DNA of 64,000 nucleotides from Candidatus Competibacteraceae bacterium (GTDB taxonomy: Bacteria > Pseudomonadota > Gammaproteobacteria > Competibacterales > Competibacteraceae), in assembly GCA_016712625.1 (NCBI GenBank), contig JADJQQ010000031.1, positions 1 to 64,000 on the forward strand, in the 5' to 3' direction. The translations under genes and the position numbers were made by a program. The number at the start of each line of letters is the position of its first letter. Position 1 is the first letter of the stretch. This document shows positions 26,128 to 34,421 of this stretch, piece after piece. A model generated the notes under the pieces. That model did not search any database. It was not told the origin of the DNA and saw nothing but the letters and a program-made list of their open reading frames with translations.

Positions 26128-26196
26128 AAATACGTATTTATTAACCTATTGATCTTAATTACTTTGAAAGATAGCTATTACCGTATATACGTATTT
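26128..26196. promoter_or_regulatory. Upstream operator/centromere-like palindromes of the parA operon
   Basis: AAATACGTATTT at 26128-26139 and ATATACGTATTT at 26185-26196, spaced 57 bp apart (about five helical turns plus), lie in AT-rich DNA just upstream of the parA start at 26049. This is where an autorepressor or a partition complex would bind. Confidence 0.7.
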
Positions 26197-26339
26197 ATGA
26201 ATGAATAGATCCATCGTTAGGTTAGGTTTTTTCATCCTGCCGATCTGAGGGGCTATTCGGAGCGGTGGTGGGACCGTCGGAAATAAGGGGTTGGCGCTGT
26301 CGTGAGGGGTGGCGGGCGTGAATGATGGCGCATCAATAG

Positions 26340-26413
26340 ATGATGGTATAATTTACAGGTCCCGCCGTCGGGCGGGGACGAGCGGGCGAACCGCCCCACG
26401 AGCGGTCTTTCCG
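26340..26413 (+). promoter_or_regulatory. Possible promoter and GC hairpins without an adjoining gene
   Basis: A TATAAT at 26346-26351 is followed by CCCGCC-GTC-GGGCGGG and by GCGGTCTTTCCGC, stem-loops resembling the leaders found before the plus-strand genes further right. No plus-strand gene follows directly; the next 1.1 kb is coded on the other strand. Confidence 0.35.
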
Positions 26414-26920
26414 CTAGGCCGGAGGGGCTGTCAACGAGGGTTCGCGGTGGTCGGCGCCGTTGGCGGGCCAGAGCCGTCCTGGAAACGCGGGGCAGGGCAC
26501 TAATCCCGCCGTGAGGGTCGCGGCGATTTTTAAGGCGCTCACATACCGGGGGCGAATCGCGGGGTTGTCGGAGACGTAGCAGGACCAGATTCGCTGTGTA
26601 CCCGCGGTAACGATCAACTGTCGGGCCGCCAGGTGGCGATACAACGCTTTACGGTCGCCCAGCGGGGCTTGGGCGCGCACCCAGGGCTGTTGGTAGAGCG
26701 TTTCGGCAAAGACTTTTGCCGCAACATGAAACAGGCCCTCGTAGAACCAGGCATCCCCCGCCATGTGATTAAAACGCGGGCTGGCGATGAGGGTAGCCAG
26801 CGTCGCGCGGACGACGGCGCGCCACGGGTCGGTCACGGTCGCGGTGGCCTCGGCGACGGGGGGCGCGGGCGGGTTTGGACTCAACGCCGGACAAGCCGTA
26901 ACCGGCAGCGGCACGGTCAC
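26414..26920 (-). CDS. Hypothetical protein
   Basis: The frame starts at a GTG (MTVPLPVTACPALSPNPP) and contains RAVVRATLATLIASPRFNHM, DAWFYEGLFHVAAKVFAETL and ALYRHLAARQLIVTAGTQRI. No family is recognised. It lies just downstream of another unknown gene on the same strand, and the frame is continuous with that gene's last frame apart from a TAG at 26993-26995, so the two may be one interrupted gene. Confidence 0.45.
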   Translation of the reverse strand: MTVPLPVTACPALSPNPPAPPVAEATATVTDPWRAVVRATLATLIASPRFNHMAGDAWFYEGLFHVAAKVFAETLYQQPWVRAQAPLGDRKALYRHLAARQLIVTAGTQRIWSCYVSDNPAIRPRYVSALKIAATLTAGLVPCPAFPGRLWPANGADHREPSLTAPPA

Positions 26921-26992
26921 CGACGGGGGTGGGCGCCTCGGTCGGCCCCGAGGTGGGCAGGGTTTGCATGCGACGTCCGGGTAGACGCCACC

Positions 26993-27546
26993 CTAACGGG
27001 CGAAGTGCGGCTTCATGGCGTTGAACAGCCGCCAAAAGGCTGTCGAATCGCTCCAATCCACCCCGGCGTCGTGCGCGGCATAGAGCAATTGCAAACCGGC
27101 TAAGGGCGGCCGTACCCCGCTGGTGAGGGCCGCCAGCCCGCGCGCTATCGAGCCGATCGCGATCCCGTCCGCGGGCTAAGACCCGGGCCGGCGGGCACCA
27201 TCCACCCCGTCGGCCCACGGATGCAGGTAGCCAGCCATTGCCGCCACGCCGCGGTATAGACCATTTCCAGTTCGTCGCCCAGGACGCGCGTCAGTAAGAG
27301 ATATCGCCAGGCCAGGGAGGGCGCGTGAGGCGGTATCGGCAACGGCTCGGGCAGACACTCCAAGCGATCCAGGGCCGTGACCAGCCAGGCCAGCGGTTGA
27401 GGAGGTCTGGGATCGGCTGAAGGCCCCTTGCGGACTCGCGTCCGCCAGGCACCGCCCCTCAGCCAAGGGGGCTTTTCAAGCGCCAAGGCCACGCGATCCG
27501 GGGGCTCGCTGGCGCACCAGCGGGCGAGGCTTTCGCCAGCGGACAC
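26993..27546 (-). CDS. Hypothetical protein (one frame change)
   Basis: It starts MSAGESLARWCASEPPDRVA, continues LAWLVTALDRLECLPEPLPI and SLAWRYLLLTRVLGDELEMV, and after a frame change near 27170 reads IGSIARGLAALTSGVRPPLA and DWSDSTAFWRLFNAMKPHFA to a TAG at 26993. The amino-acid composition is protein-like in both parts, which supports one gene of about 184 residues. Function unknown. Confidence 0.45.
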
Positions 27547-27646
27547 AAGAAGCGGTCATGACGGTGATGAACGGCAGGCGTCGTGCAATGCCGCTCCATC
27601 ATCGGTTGCTATTTTTTGAGTCTGTCCATTTTGTTCTTTCCCACCT

Positions 27647-27707
27647 GGGGATGCTCCAATCCCCGGTTTGGGGCGTGGCGTGTCCCCTTTTTGCCAAGGA
27701 GACTGTC
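27647..27707 (+). promoter_or_regulatory. Structured leader 1
   Basis: Hairpin GGGGAT (27647-27652) with ATCCCC (27659-27664), then GGTTTGGGG, CGTGGCGTGTCCCC, a T5 run and the Shine-Dalgarno AAGGAG before the ATG at 27708. First of about ten leaders with this layout. Confidence 0.6.
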
Positions 27708-28302
27708 ATGCCCACGTTACCCGTTCCCTTTCTCATCGTGAGTCCGTTCGTCGGTGGGCTCTTTCTTTTAGCCGCATCGACGCGGCCCTGGCTGACCCTG
27801 TGGGTGTTTTTAGCTCATGTAAGCGGTCGGATCGGTGCTGTTCTGGCATTTGCCCTGACCGTTGTAGCCACGTTACTCACGTCGTTGCGCACGGCCCTGC
27901 CGCTTGTTCCGAAGGCGTTGGATAACCGCCTGGTGCGTCATCTCACCCTCCTGGCCGTTTTGGCCGTTTTGGGTCGCGCCACCCGTTGGGTGGGTGGGCG
28001 GTGTTGTTCTTAGCCGCCGTGCTGCGTGGTCGGGTCCTGCTCGGAAGCGATACCCCGCGGATACAGAACACCCACAGCCCTCTGATGAGGCCACGTTTGC
28101 CGGGTTGCTTGGCACGCTTTCCGATACCGAGATTCGCCGGAAAGCGGCTCACTTTCGCGATCAGTTGCGCGAGCCCGCGCTGACCTCCTGTCAACGACAG
28201 GCTATTTGGCGGCGCCGGAACCTGTGCTATCACGTGCTGGATGAGCGGCGGCGTCACCATCGGGCGCCACATCCGATCACACCGTCAACGAACGCCTCTT
28301 AA
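27708..28302 (+). CDS. Small membrane protein (apparently frameshifted)
   Basis: The first frame (27708-28013) gives MPTLPVPFLIVSPFVGGLFL, a second hydrophobic stretch and LVRHLTLLAVLAVLGRATRW. A neighbouring frame continues the hydrophobic part (AVLFLAAVLRGRVLLGSD), and a third gives a soluble tail, FAGLLGTLSDTEIRRKAAHF and RQAIWRRRNLCYHVLDERRR, ending at 28302. One protein of about 198 residues with two or three transmembrane segments and a basic tail explains all three. If the first stop is real, the membrane part is only 101 residues. No family recognised. Confidence 0.5.
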
Positions 28303-28686
28303 ACCGGGTGTTGCCGGGGGGGATTGAGGGGTCGGCGACGAGCCTAATCCCCCCCGGTACAGCACGGTTTGTATCGTTTCATGACGCGCGGCCCGTCGGG
28401 CGATCAAGGACGTGGGCGGTATCCCGTATAAAGGATCGGTTACAAATTGCAGATCGAAAATCGCATCCAATCGTACCCGATCCTCTCGTTCAATGGCCGA
28501 CAGCGCCTGGTATTCGGCCCAAATCACGGCGGCAATCGCCTCATCCCAGTCATCCGCGGTCGCCAGATGTTCAACGGCTATCCCGTGGCGCGCAAAACGC
28601 GGGCCTAGTTGTTCGCGCGCCTTTTTCGTAAGAACAAAGGTCGTGGGCTTCAGCGGGTTCAGTAAAAAGTACGTCGGCGTGTCCAT
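28285..28686 (-). CDS. Hypothetical protein, possible paralogue of the gene at 29008
   Basis: The 133-residue product starts MDTPTYFLLNPLKPTTFVLT and contains KKAREQLGPRFARHGIAVEH, LATADDWDEAIAAVIWAEYQ and RDRVRLDAIFDLQFV-like helices. The block with an RRRFA/PRFAR, HGI/FGI, and T.DDW/TYEDY pattern resembles the gene at 29008-29375, suggesting a shared small fold. Its 3' end overlaps that of the convergent membrane-protein gene by 18 nt. Confidence 0.55.
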   Translation of the reverse strand: MDTPTYFLLNPLKPTTFVLTKKAREQLGPRFARHGIAVEHLATADDWDEAIAAVIWAEYQALSAIEREDRVRLDAIFDLQFVTDPLYGIPPTSLIARRAARHETIQTVLYRGGLGSSPTPQSPPATPGLRGVR

Positions 28687-28741
28687 AAGACTCTCCCATG
28701 CCTGATGGTTAAGAGACTTAACACGACATCGCCGTTAAGCA

Positions 28742-28776
28742 AGCCCGTCTTCGGTCATCCGAGGCGGTTTTTTTAA
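28742..28776 (+). terminator. Probable intrinsic terminator
   Basis: The stem CGTCTTCGG / CCGAGGCGG is followed by seven T (28768-28774), between two plus-strand genes and just before leader 2. Confidence 0.5.
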
Positions 28777-28778
28777 AC

Positions 28779-28840
28779 CCTGGTGGGACGTAGCCGTCCC
28801 CTGGGGGCCAGGTGCGTCTCCGTTTTTAAAGGAGAACACC
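28779..28840 (+). promoter_or_regulatory. Structured leader 2
   Basis: Inner hairpin GGGACG (28785-28790) with CGTCCC (28795-28800), enclosed by CCTGG (28779-28783) and CCAGG (28808-28812), then TGCGTCTCCG, a T5 run and AAAGGAG 7 nt before the ATG at 28841. Confidence 0.65.
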
Positions 28841-29026
28841 ATGAATCATTCAGATTGGCGGGTTTTATCGCTATTTGAAACCGCAAGCCCGGAAGAGCTG
28901 CGGGAAAAAGACCAGCGAATTGAAGGGGTCCTCAAGCTCTTGAAGGATCAAGACGTGCGCAAAGATGCGCTGAGGATGCGTCGGGAGATCGAAAGTACCC
29001 TTCTCGATCATCTCTCCCGGCGTTGA
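28841..29026 (+). CDS. Small hypothetical protein
   Basis: This 61-residue, charged, helical protein (MNHSDWRVLSLFETASPEEL ... RRIESTLLDHLSRR-type end) has a strong ribosome-binding site AAAGGAG and a structured leader. No family recognised. It converges with the next minus-strand gene, overlapping it by 19 nt. Confidence 0.6.
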   Translation: MNHSDWRVLSLFETASPEELREKDQRIEGVLKLLKDQDVRKDALRMRREIESTLLDHLSRR

Positions 29027-29375
29027 TCGACCACTTGCAAGCCCAGACGGTTACGGGCTTCAAGTAAGCGCATCAGCCGTCGGTATTCGGGCTGATCATC
29101 TTTGGCGACCGCCACTAACAGGTTTCGCTCTATGAGCGTGGGCCGTCGGTCGCGATGGCCAGCAACTGATCCTGTAGGCCGGCAGCGGATCGCTGTAAGG
29201 CCGTCCGGTAGTCCTCGTAGGTCGTGATGGTCTCGATGCGGATACCAAATTGGGCGAAGCGGCGGCGGTAGGTGCGCAAGCCCTCGTCCGTCCAGGCGAG
29301 CAGACCGTTTTCATCAATGTGATAAACCGGTTCGAGGTGGATGTCGTCCGCTCGCCCAGGGTGATCGTCGTACAT
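29008..29375 (-). CDS. Hypothetical protein (one frame change)
   Basis: The frame starts MYDDHPGRADDIHLEPVYHI and continues LLAWTDEGLRTYRRRFAQFG, IRIETITTYEDYRTALQR and QLLAIATD. A single frame change near 29137 then gives IERNLLVAVAKDDQPEYRRL and ARNRLGLQVVDQRRER to a TGA at 29008. Without the shift it would end at 29130. The central block resembles the protein at 28285-28686. Function unknown. Confidence 0.55.
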
Positions 29376-29432
29376 GGCGGTTCTCCTAAAAAAGGATACC
29401 GTTCAGCATAGCACACGTTTCTTTTAACAACC

Positions 29433-29498
29433 CTCCGGGGACGCATCCGTCCCCTGGGGGTCGGGGGTGTCTCCGTTTTTTACTGAAAGGAGCACACC
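29433..29498 (+). promoter_or_regulatory. Structured leader 3
   Basis: Hairpin GGGGACG (29437-29443) with CGTCCCC (29448-29454), then TGGGGGTCGGGGG, TGTCTCCG, a T6 run and AAAGGAG before the ATG at 29499. It closely parallels leader 2. Confidence 0.65.
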
Positions 29499-29933
29499 AT
29501 GCAGCATCTCATCAGCAAGCTCCAGTCACCGACGTTCAAGGCGGTGATCGAGATCGCGCGCCATGCCGGAGACGGGATGGCCGTCACCCGGCAGGCCTCG
29601 TTCGATTTCCCCACCTGCGTGGTGCAGGTGTGGGAATTCACGCCCCAGACGCCGCCCCTGGAGCGAGAGTCGGTGCGGGTGGCCGTAGCCATCGGCCGCG
29701 GCCGCCAGCTCCATCGCTGGACGCCGCTGGCGGAGGAATTTGAATCGGCGGTGGCGTATTACCGCGAACTGGCGGCGAAAACCGCCGGGCAGTGTCCGCC
29801 GGACCGCCTGGACGGCAAGCCGCTCGCGCCGGCGGTGCTGGGCTTGTCGCCGCCGCCGGGCGTGCGCGTCACGTTGCCGGTGTTGTTGGCCGGCCGGCCG
29901 CTGGCGCTGGCGGCCGCGAGGGAGAGGGGCTGA
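29499..29933 (+). CDS. Hypothetical protein
   Basis: This 144-residue protein begins MQHLISKLQSPTFKAVIEIA and includes SFDFPTCVVQVWEFTPQ and a segment LHRWTPLAEEFESAVAYYRE. It is preceded by AAAGGAG and a structured leader. No family recognised; location suggests an element backbone accessory gene. Confidence 0.6.
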   Translation: MQHLISKLQSPTFKAVIEIARHAGDGMAVTRQASFDFPTCVVQVWEFTPQTPPLERESVRVAVAIGRGRQLHRWTPLAEEFESAVAYYRELAAKTAGQCPPDRLDGKPLAPAVLGLSPPPGVRVTLPVLLAGRPLALAAARERG

Positions 29934-30001
29934 TCATTCCTGAGGCCCCGCCCAAGGGGGCGCTCGCCCTGTAAGGGGTGACACGGCCTTTTTTCTATGA
30001 A

Positions 30002-30059
30002 CCCCGTGGGGCGCGTCGCCCCACGGGGGGTACGCGCCCCGCGTTGCTGGAGGTGCGCT
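30002..30059 (+). promoter_or_regulatory. Structured leader 4
   Basis: A perfect 8-bp stem GTGGGGCG (30006-30013) and CGCCCCAC (30017-30024) closes a CGT loop, followed by GGGGGG, TACGCGCCCCGCG and a GGAGG ribosome-binding site before the ATG at 30060. Confidence 0.65.
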
Positions 30060-30515
30060 ATGGGAAAAGGGGTGTTTTATCTTGCCGGCGCCGAAACGGT
30101 GATTATTTCGGCTGACGCTGTCTTCGGCGACTGGGAGGCCGCAAACCCCCACGGGTACGCGGACATCGGCCATCCTGATGAGTTCCCGCTGCGTTATGCG
30201 GAGTTCATCGGTTGTCTCCGCGCTCGCTTGCCGCCGTCGTACCGGGCGGTGACGGACGGGCGCTGGCGAGATCGAGATTCGGTGGTGATCGCTGAAAATC
30301 GGTTATTCGAGCTGTGCCTCACCGAGTGGGAGACTGATTATTACCTCGGTCACGCCGCGCGAGTCGCCGTGGCGTTCCCTGGCCGTGGCGAACCTGCCGC
30401 GCGCCGCGCAAGCGGTATTTATCCGGTGGCTGCTCCTGTACCCTTGCGGGTCCGGACCGGCCCCTGGACCACCGCGATGTACCAGCCGTTCGCCGGGATC
30501 GCCGCGGCGGCCTAG
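30060..30515 (+). CDS. Hypothetical protein
   Basis: This 151-residue protein starts MGKGVFYLAGAETVIISADA and contains GYADIGHPDEFPLRYAEFIG and ELCLTEWETDYYLGHAARVA. The last ~40 residues (Pro/Ala-rich) have a different character and could result from a frame change near 30380. No family recognised. Confidence 0.6.
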   Translation: MGKGVFYLAGAETVIISADAVFGDWEAANPHGYADIGHPDEFPLRYAEFIGCLRARLPPSYRAVTDGRWRDRDSVVIAENRLFELCLTEWETDYYLGHAARVAVAFPGRGEPAARRASGIYPVAAPVPLRVRTGPWTTAMYQPFAGIAAAA

Positions 30516-30534
30516 TCGTTCTTTTTTCCTCCAT

Positions 30535-30598
30535 CGGGGACGTTGCCGTCCCCGCCGGGGCCGGGGCATCCTCTTTTTTTGACGAAGGAGACCCTGGA
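30535..30598 (+). promoter_or_regulatory. Structured leader 5
   Basis: Perfect stem CGGGGACG (30535-30542) with CGTCCCCG (30547-30554), loop TTGC, then CCGGGGCCGGGG, CATCCTC, a T7 run and AAGGAG before the ATG at 30599. Confidence 0.65.
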
Positions 30599-30955
30599 AT
30601 GTCCTGCAAAAAAGCAGTGGTGCTGGCGGGCGCGCTCGCGCTCGCGCTCGACCTCAGCGGCTGCCAGACCCTGGCGGTGCTGGATGCGCGGTTGTCCGCG
30701 CGCCTCCAGCGCGCCTCGTGGCTCAAGCCCACTCACGCGTGGGTAGTGCGAGGGAAAGCCGGCTCCGTGGCGTTGCGGCAAAGTCCCGACCCCGATCGAG
30801 CGGTGATCCGTCAGCTACAACCGGGTGAGGTCATCACGCCGTTAGGCACGGTCGATGACTGGCGCGCGGTACGGGTTGGTGAGACCACCGGCTTTGTACG
30901 GGCACGTGAGGTGCGTGCCATCACCCCGCCCACCGGGTTGTTCGCCGCCCCTTGA
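30599..30955 (+). CDS. SH3-domain lipoprotein
   Basis: This 118-residue protein has a signal sequence and lipobox (ALALDLSGC, Cys at residue 22), then a bacterial SH3-like domain: AWVVRGKAGSVALRQSPDPD, RQLQPGEVITPLGTVDDW and ETTGFVRAREV. It would be anchored to the envelope, binding peptidoglycan or protein partners, and such proteins occur among conjugation-associated genes. It has its own leader and ribosome-binding site. Confidence 0.7.
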   Translation: MSCKKAVVLAGALALALDLSGCQTLAVLDARLSARLQRASWLKPTHAWVVRGKAGSVALRQSPDPDRAVIRQLQPGEVITPLGTVDDWRAVRVGETTGFVRAREVRAITPPTGLFAAP

Positions 30956-31000
30956 GGATAGGCCGCGCCAGCGGCGTCCTTGTCCGTTGTAAACCCCATT

Positions 31001-31057
31001 GGGGCGTTGCCCGCCCCTTGGAGGGTCGTGGCGCGTCCCGTGTATTGGGAGAACGCC
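31001..31057 (+). promoter_or_regulatory. Structured leader 6
   Basis: Stem GGGGCG (31001-31006) with CGCCCC (31012-31017), then TTGGAGGG, GGCGCGTCCCG and a GGGAG ribosome-binding site before the ATG at 31058. Confidence 0.55.
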
Positions 31058-31476
31058 ATGTACACCAGGCAGTTCAGTTTTTTGAGAAACTAGCCTTCCC
31101 GGAGGCACCAGCCCCCTCAAGGCCGGTTCGGTCTACATCGTCCAAACCGGCGGTTTCCATCAACGCGAAAGCGGTGTATGTCGGTCTAGTGCAGGATCGC
31201 GAGTGGTTGGCCAGCCAGTGGGAAGCCCTACACGTATGGCTCCTCAAACGTCACTTGCGGATGCTGGTCTGTCCGCTCACCCAAATCGCCGAGCGGGCCG
31301 ATATTCTGGCCTGGATGGAGGCCCCGCTGACTCACCAGAGGCCAGCGGCCTTGAGTTTTCAAGCCTGTGTGGCGGTGTATGACCCTCGGATCGATGCCGA
31401 TGATTTTCGGCGGGCGGTCTTGGGCCAGTATCGACAGGTGCTCACCCGCCGTACCGCGACCGTGAGCCCGTCTTAA
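31058..31476 (+). CDS. Hypothetical protein (single T missing in a T6 run)
   Basis: The ATG at 31058 with leader and GGGAG opens MYTRQFSF and hits a stop at 31090. Adding one T to the T6 run at 31078-31083 joins it exactly to the open frame FEKLAFPEAPAPSRPV, AVYVGLVQDREWLASQWEAL, FRRAVLGQYRQVLTRR, giving about 139 residues. This is a clear example of the homopolymer frameshifts seen throughout. No family recognised. Confidence 0.55.
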
Positions 31477-31488
31477 TCAATCCCCCAT

Positions 31489-31570
31489 CAGGGCGCGTGG
31501 TTCGTGCGCCCCTGGGGCGTGACGGCCAGCGCTCCTTTTTTTCTATCGCGAACGTTGAAAGGAGTGTCCC
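31489..31570 (+). promoter_or_regulatory. Structured leader 7
   Basis: Stem CAGGGCGC (31489-31496) with GCGCCCCTG (31506-31514), then GGGGCGTGACGG, CAGCGCTCC, a T7 run and AAAGGAG before the ATG at 31571. Confidence 0.6.
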
Positions 31571-32529
31571 ATGCCGACAGTCGTCGAGTTTCAAGTGAAT
31601 AGCACGTTCAACATCGTCGCGCCCGACAGCGTGCGGGTGTCGGGGTATCCCGTCCCAGGGCCCTTAACGCCTGGCGTCGACCCTGATTACCGGTTTCGGT
31701 CATCGCTGTTATCCGATGTCCTGGTTTGGCAGCGGGGCCTGCTGGCCGGCGAGCATCACGACGGCTTGTGGTTGACCGGCCCGATGGGGTCGGGGAAAAT
31801 CTAGCCTGATCCGGCAGGTGGCCGCCCGCTTGAACCTGCCGCTGATCGAGGTCAATGCCAAAAACGCGGCTGGAGGTGGCCGATTTGGTCGGTTATCGCA
31901 CCGCCCTTGGCGGTGACGTTCTCTTCCAGGACGGCCCGTTAACCCGCGCGTTGCGGGAGGGGGCGTGGCTGTTGCTCGATGAGGTGGATCTGATGGAGCC
32001 GGGCGAGCTGGTGGGACTCAATACCGTCCTGGACGGTGGCCCGTTGGTCATCCCGGACAACGGGGGTGAGGTCGTGTGGCCAGCTTCTGGTTTTGGGCTG
32101 ATCTGCACGGCCAATTCGGCGGGCCAGGGCGATGCCACCGGCCTGTATCTGGGCGCCCGGCGGATGAACGCGGCGCTGATGGATCGATTCTGGGTGATGG
32201 TGGTGGGGTATCCCACCACGGCGGAGGAAAAAGCGCTGCTCGCTGGACAGTATCCCCAGTTACCGGCGACGGTAACGGACTGGATGCTGGAGGTGGTGCG
32301 GGAGATCCGTCGCCTGGCGGATGACACGCTACCGGAGCAGATCGTCATTGATGTGCCGTTCTCCACGCGCTCTTTATTACGCTGGGCGTACCTGACGCTC
32401 CAGTTCAAAGGCGCGCCCAGCCCCCTGCACCATGCCCTGAAAAGAGCGCTGACCCACCGCCTGGAACCGGAAGCGGCGGAAGCGATCCACCAGATCGTCC
32501 AGCGGATCACGGGAGAGCGCCATGGTTGA
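31571..32529 (+). CDS. AAA+ ATPase of the CobS/MoxR type (two frame changes)
   Basis: The product begins MPTVVEFQVNSTFNIVAPDS. Walker A is GLWLTGPMGSGK, broken at an A4 run at 31797. The next frame gives SLIRQVAARLNLPLIEVNAK, broken again in an A5 run at 31860. The third frame gives TRLEVADLVGYRTALGG, Walker B GAWLLLDEVDLMEPGELVGL and FGLICTANSAGQGD. This layout is that of CobS-like AAA+ motors, which work with VWA partners. The partner here is the CobT-like gene at 34422. The last codons overlap the next gene (32522). Confidence 0.8.
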
Positions 32530-33257
32530 GATCGCGGTGCGGTTGTACCGAAAGCAAAACCCCGATGGCACGAAAGGATTGGGCCTATCCGCTCAATCTA
32601 TCCGCGGAGGCCCTGATCGTCTACTACGGTCGCACGGGATCGGTGTTGCGGTGCGTGCAAACACCGCGCGCGGCCTGTAAAGGGGCCTCCCGTATGAGGA
32701 AGCCCAAAAAACGGGCTTACCAAAAGCGCCAGAACGGCTATCAAGATCTCGGTGACTACCAGCTTGACGCCCAGCATCGGGTGCTGACGTCGATCGCGGC
32801 CACGCCGACCCCAGCCGTCCCGGCGGCGCGGGTGTGCCAGCCCGGCTGGTATTGGCGCTGGACCCCACGGGACGACGACCCCACCGTCCGACACACGATG
32901 GAGATGGCGTGCCTCGCCGTCACCGTCGAACTCGAGAAGGTGGGTTGGCCCCTGCCCGCGGGCGAAACGCGCCTGGGCGCGGCGCGGCTTTACCGGTTGT
33001 GGTCCGCGCGCGACCGGACGGAGGGTTGCGCGTGGCGGCCGGACGAGCCGTTGGCGATTGCGGCGTTCTGGCTGCTGCTGTCGCGCGCGCTGCCGGAACT
33101 GCGGTTGGTCGATCACCGCGGCCGACCGGTCACGGCGTGGCCCCGCGATCTGACGACCCAGGCGGACCTCCTCAGCCGTTTGCAGTCGTTGGGCCTGATC
33201 GTCGGCTCCGACCCAGACTGGCGGGTGGCGTTGCCGGACACGGCCTGGTTCTATTAA
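32522..33257 (+). CDS. WGR-like domain protein (one frame change)
   Basis: The ATG at 32522 opens MVEIAVRLYRKQNPDGTK. After a frame change near 32570 it continues KDWAYPLNLSAEALIVYYGR and TGSVLRCVQTPRAACKG, then QNGYQDLGDYQLDAQHRVL. The start resembles WGR-type small nucleic-acid-binding domains. The rest (residues ~90-244, LYRLWSARDRTEGCAWRPDE) is unrecognised. Its start lies 8 nt inside the AAA+ gene, so it is coupled to it. An alternative TTG start at 32526 puts the main frame on its own. Confidence 0.6.
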
Positions 33258-33280
33258 CTGTTTTTTTCACCTCTCCTCCT

Positions 33281-33359
33281 GGCGGACGCTGACCCGACCG
33301 CCGGTGGCGGTGTGTCGGCGGGCGCCGGGACGTTCTTTCTTTCATGAATGGAGCCTCCA
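33281..33359 (+). promoter_or_regulatory. Structured leader 8
   Basis: Stem ACCGCC-GGT-GGCGGT extended by CGA/TGTCG, then GGCGGGCGCCGGGACG, a pyrimidine tract TTCTTTCTTTC and GGAG before the ATG at 33360. Confidence 0.55.
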
Positions 33360-34346
33360 ATGGAAACGCACATACTGAAGACTCTCGATCAGTTGTTGTT
33401 TATCAATGTCGATATCTCCTGTTGGTCGGGGAAAAAAACCCTGACCCCCGACGATCTCGGTTTGGATCGCTCGCAACTGCCGCCGGAGACGTTGATCTCG
33501 CTGGGTGACAAGCAGTTGATCAACCCCGATGCGCTGCGGGCGTTCACCTCGATTCGCAGCGCGGCTCGACGGCTGTGCCTCGCTGTGGGCACACGCTTCA
33601 TGGGCGGTTATGCCATCCCTGCAGGGAAAGCCACCGCGTTATTGGATCGACTGACCGCGTTAGAGGCCGATTATGCCCAAGCAAAAGCTGATTTTCTGGC
33701 CACCTATGACCAGCAGCTGGACGGCTGGGCCCGCCAGCAGCCCCCGGAATGGCAGAAGCTGATTCGGGAAGCACTGGTGCCGGTCGCCTATGTGAGCGGA
33801 CGGCTGGACTTTCGGGTTCAAGTCGCGCAGTTCTCACCGCCTGCCACGGTGGAACATCCCGGCTTGGAAACTGCCCTCCACAGTTTGAGCGATCAAATCT
33901 TTTATGAGATCGCCCAAGAGGCCCGTGAAGCCTTGGAGAAGTCCTTCCAGGGCAAGACCGAGATCACCCGGCGGGCGCTACGCCCGTTGGTCGCGATACG
34001 GGATAAGCTCGAAGGACTGGTCTTCGTCCATAGCGGCTTTCGCGCTGTGGTCGGTGAAATCGAGCGCCTGTTGGCGAGTGTCCCCACCCAGGGGCCGCTC
34101 GCCAGTCGGCTACGGGAGGAATTGGTGCAGTTCCTCGCGCTGGCCGCTCAACCGTCCGGGTTAAAGACCTGGGCGGACGCGGCGCCGGTCTGGGTTAATC
34201 CCCGCGGGGAATGGACCTGGCCGATGCCTGATCCCACCGCGTCTGCCGTGGATGCCGAGGGAGGCTTCGTGCGCACAGCGACGGTGGCTGTTCTATCTCA
34301 AGCGGCATCCAAACCCGCCGTGACGACCCGCGATTGGTTCTTCTAA
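33360..34346 (+). CDS. DUF3150-type protein of the CobS/CobT-like module
   Basis: The 328-residue protein starts METHILKTLDQLLFINVDIS and has CWSGKKTLTPDDLGL, ALRAFTSIRSAARRLCLAVG and a long helical middle. The GGYAIPAGKATALLDRLTAL block is typical of DUF3150 proteins, which on SXT-type and related elements sit between CobS-like and CobT-like genes. Its function is not known. The ATG at 33360 is preferred over 33348 because GGAG lies 6 nt before it. Confidence 0.75.
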   Translation: METHILKTLDQLLFINVDISCWSGKKTLTPDDLGLDRSQLPPETLISLGDKQLINPDALRAFTSIRSAARRLCLAVGTRFMGGYAIPAGKATALLDRLTALEADYAQAKADFLATYDQQLDGWARQQPPEWQKLIREALVPVAYVSGRLDFRVQVAQFSPPATVEHPGLETALHSLSDQIFYEIAQEAREALEKSFQGKTEITRRALRPLVAIRDKLEGLVFVHSGFRAVVGEIERLLASVPTQGPLASRLREELVQFLALAAQPSGLKTWADAAPVWVNPRGEWTWPMPDPTASAVDAEGGFVRTATVAVLSQAASKPAVTTRDWFF

Positions 34347-34354
34347 GACCTTCA

Positions 34355-34421
34355 CCCCCGGACGTGGGCTGTTGACCGCCCCGCCGGGGTGGTACGTCCG
34401 CGCCTATTACAGGAGTGCATC
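34355..34421 (+). promoter_or_regulatory. Structured leader 9
   Basis: Outer stem GGACGT / ACGTCC encloses ACCGCCCC-GCC-GGGGTGGT, followed by an AGGAG ribosome-binding site before the ATG at 34422. The fold is more extended than leaders 2-5. Confidence 0.55.

Noticed and set aside
26993..26995. TAG read as a recoded amber codon between the two hypothetical genes
   Set aside because: No pyrrolysine or other recoding machinery is visible, and a GTG start with in-frame continuation explains the second frame equally well.
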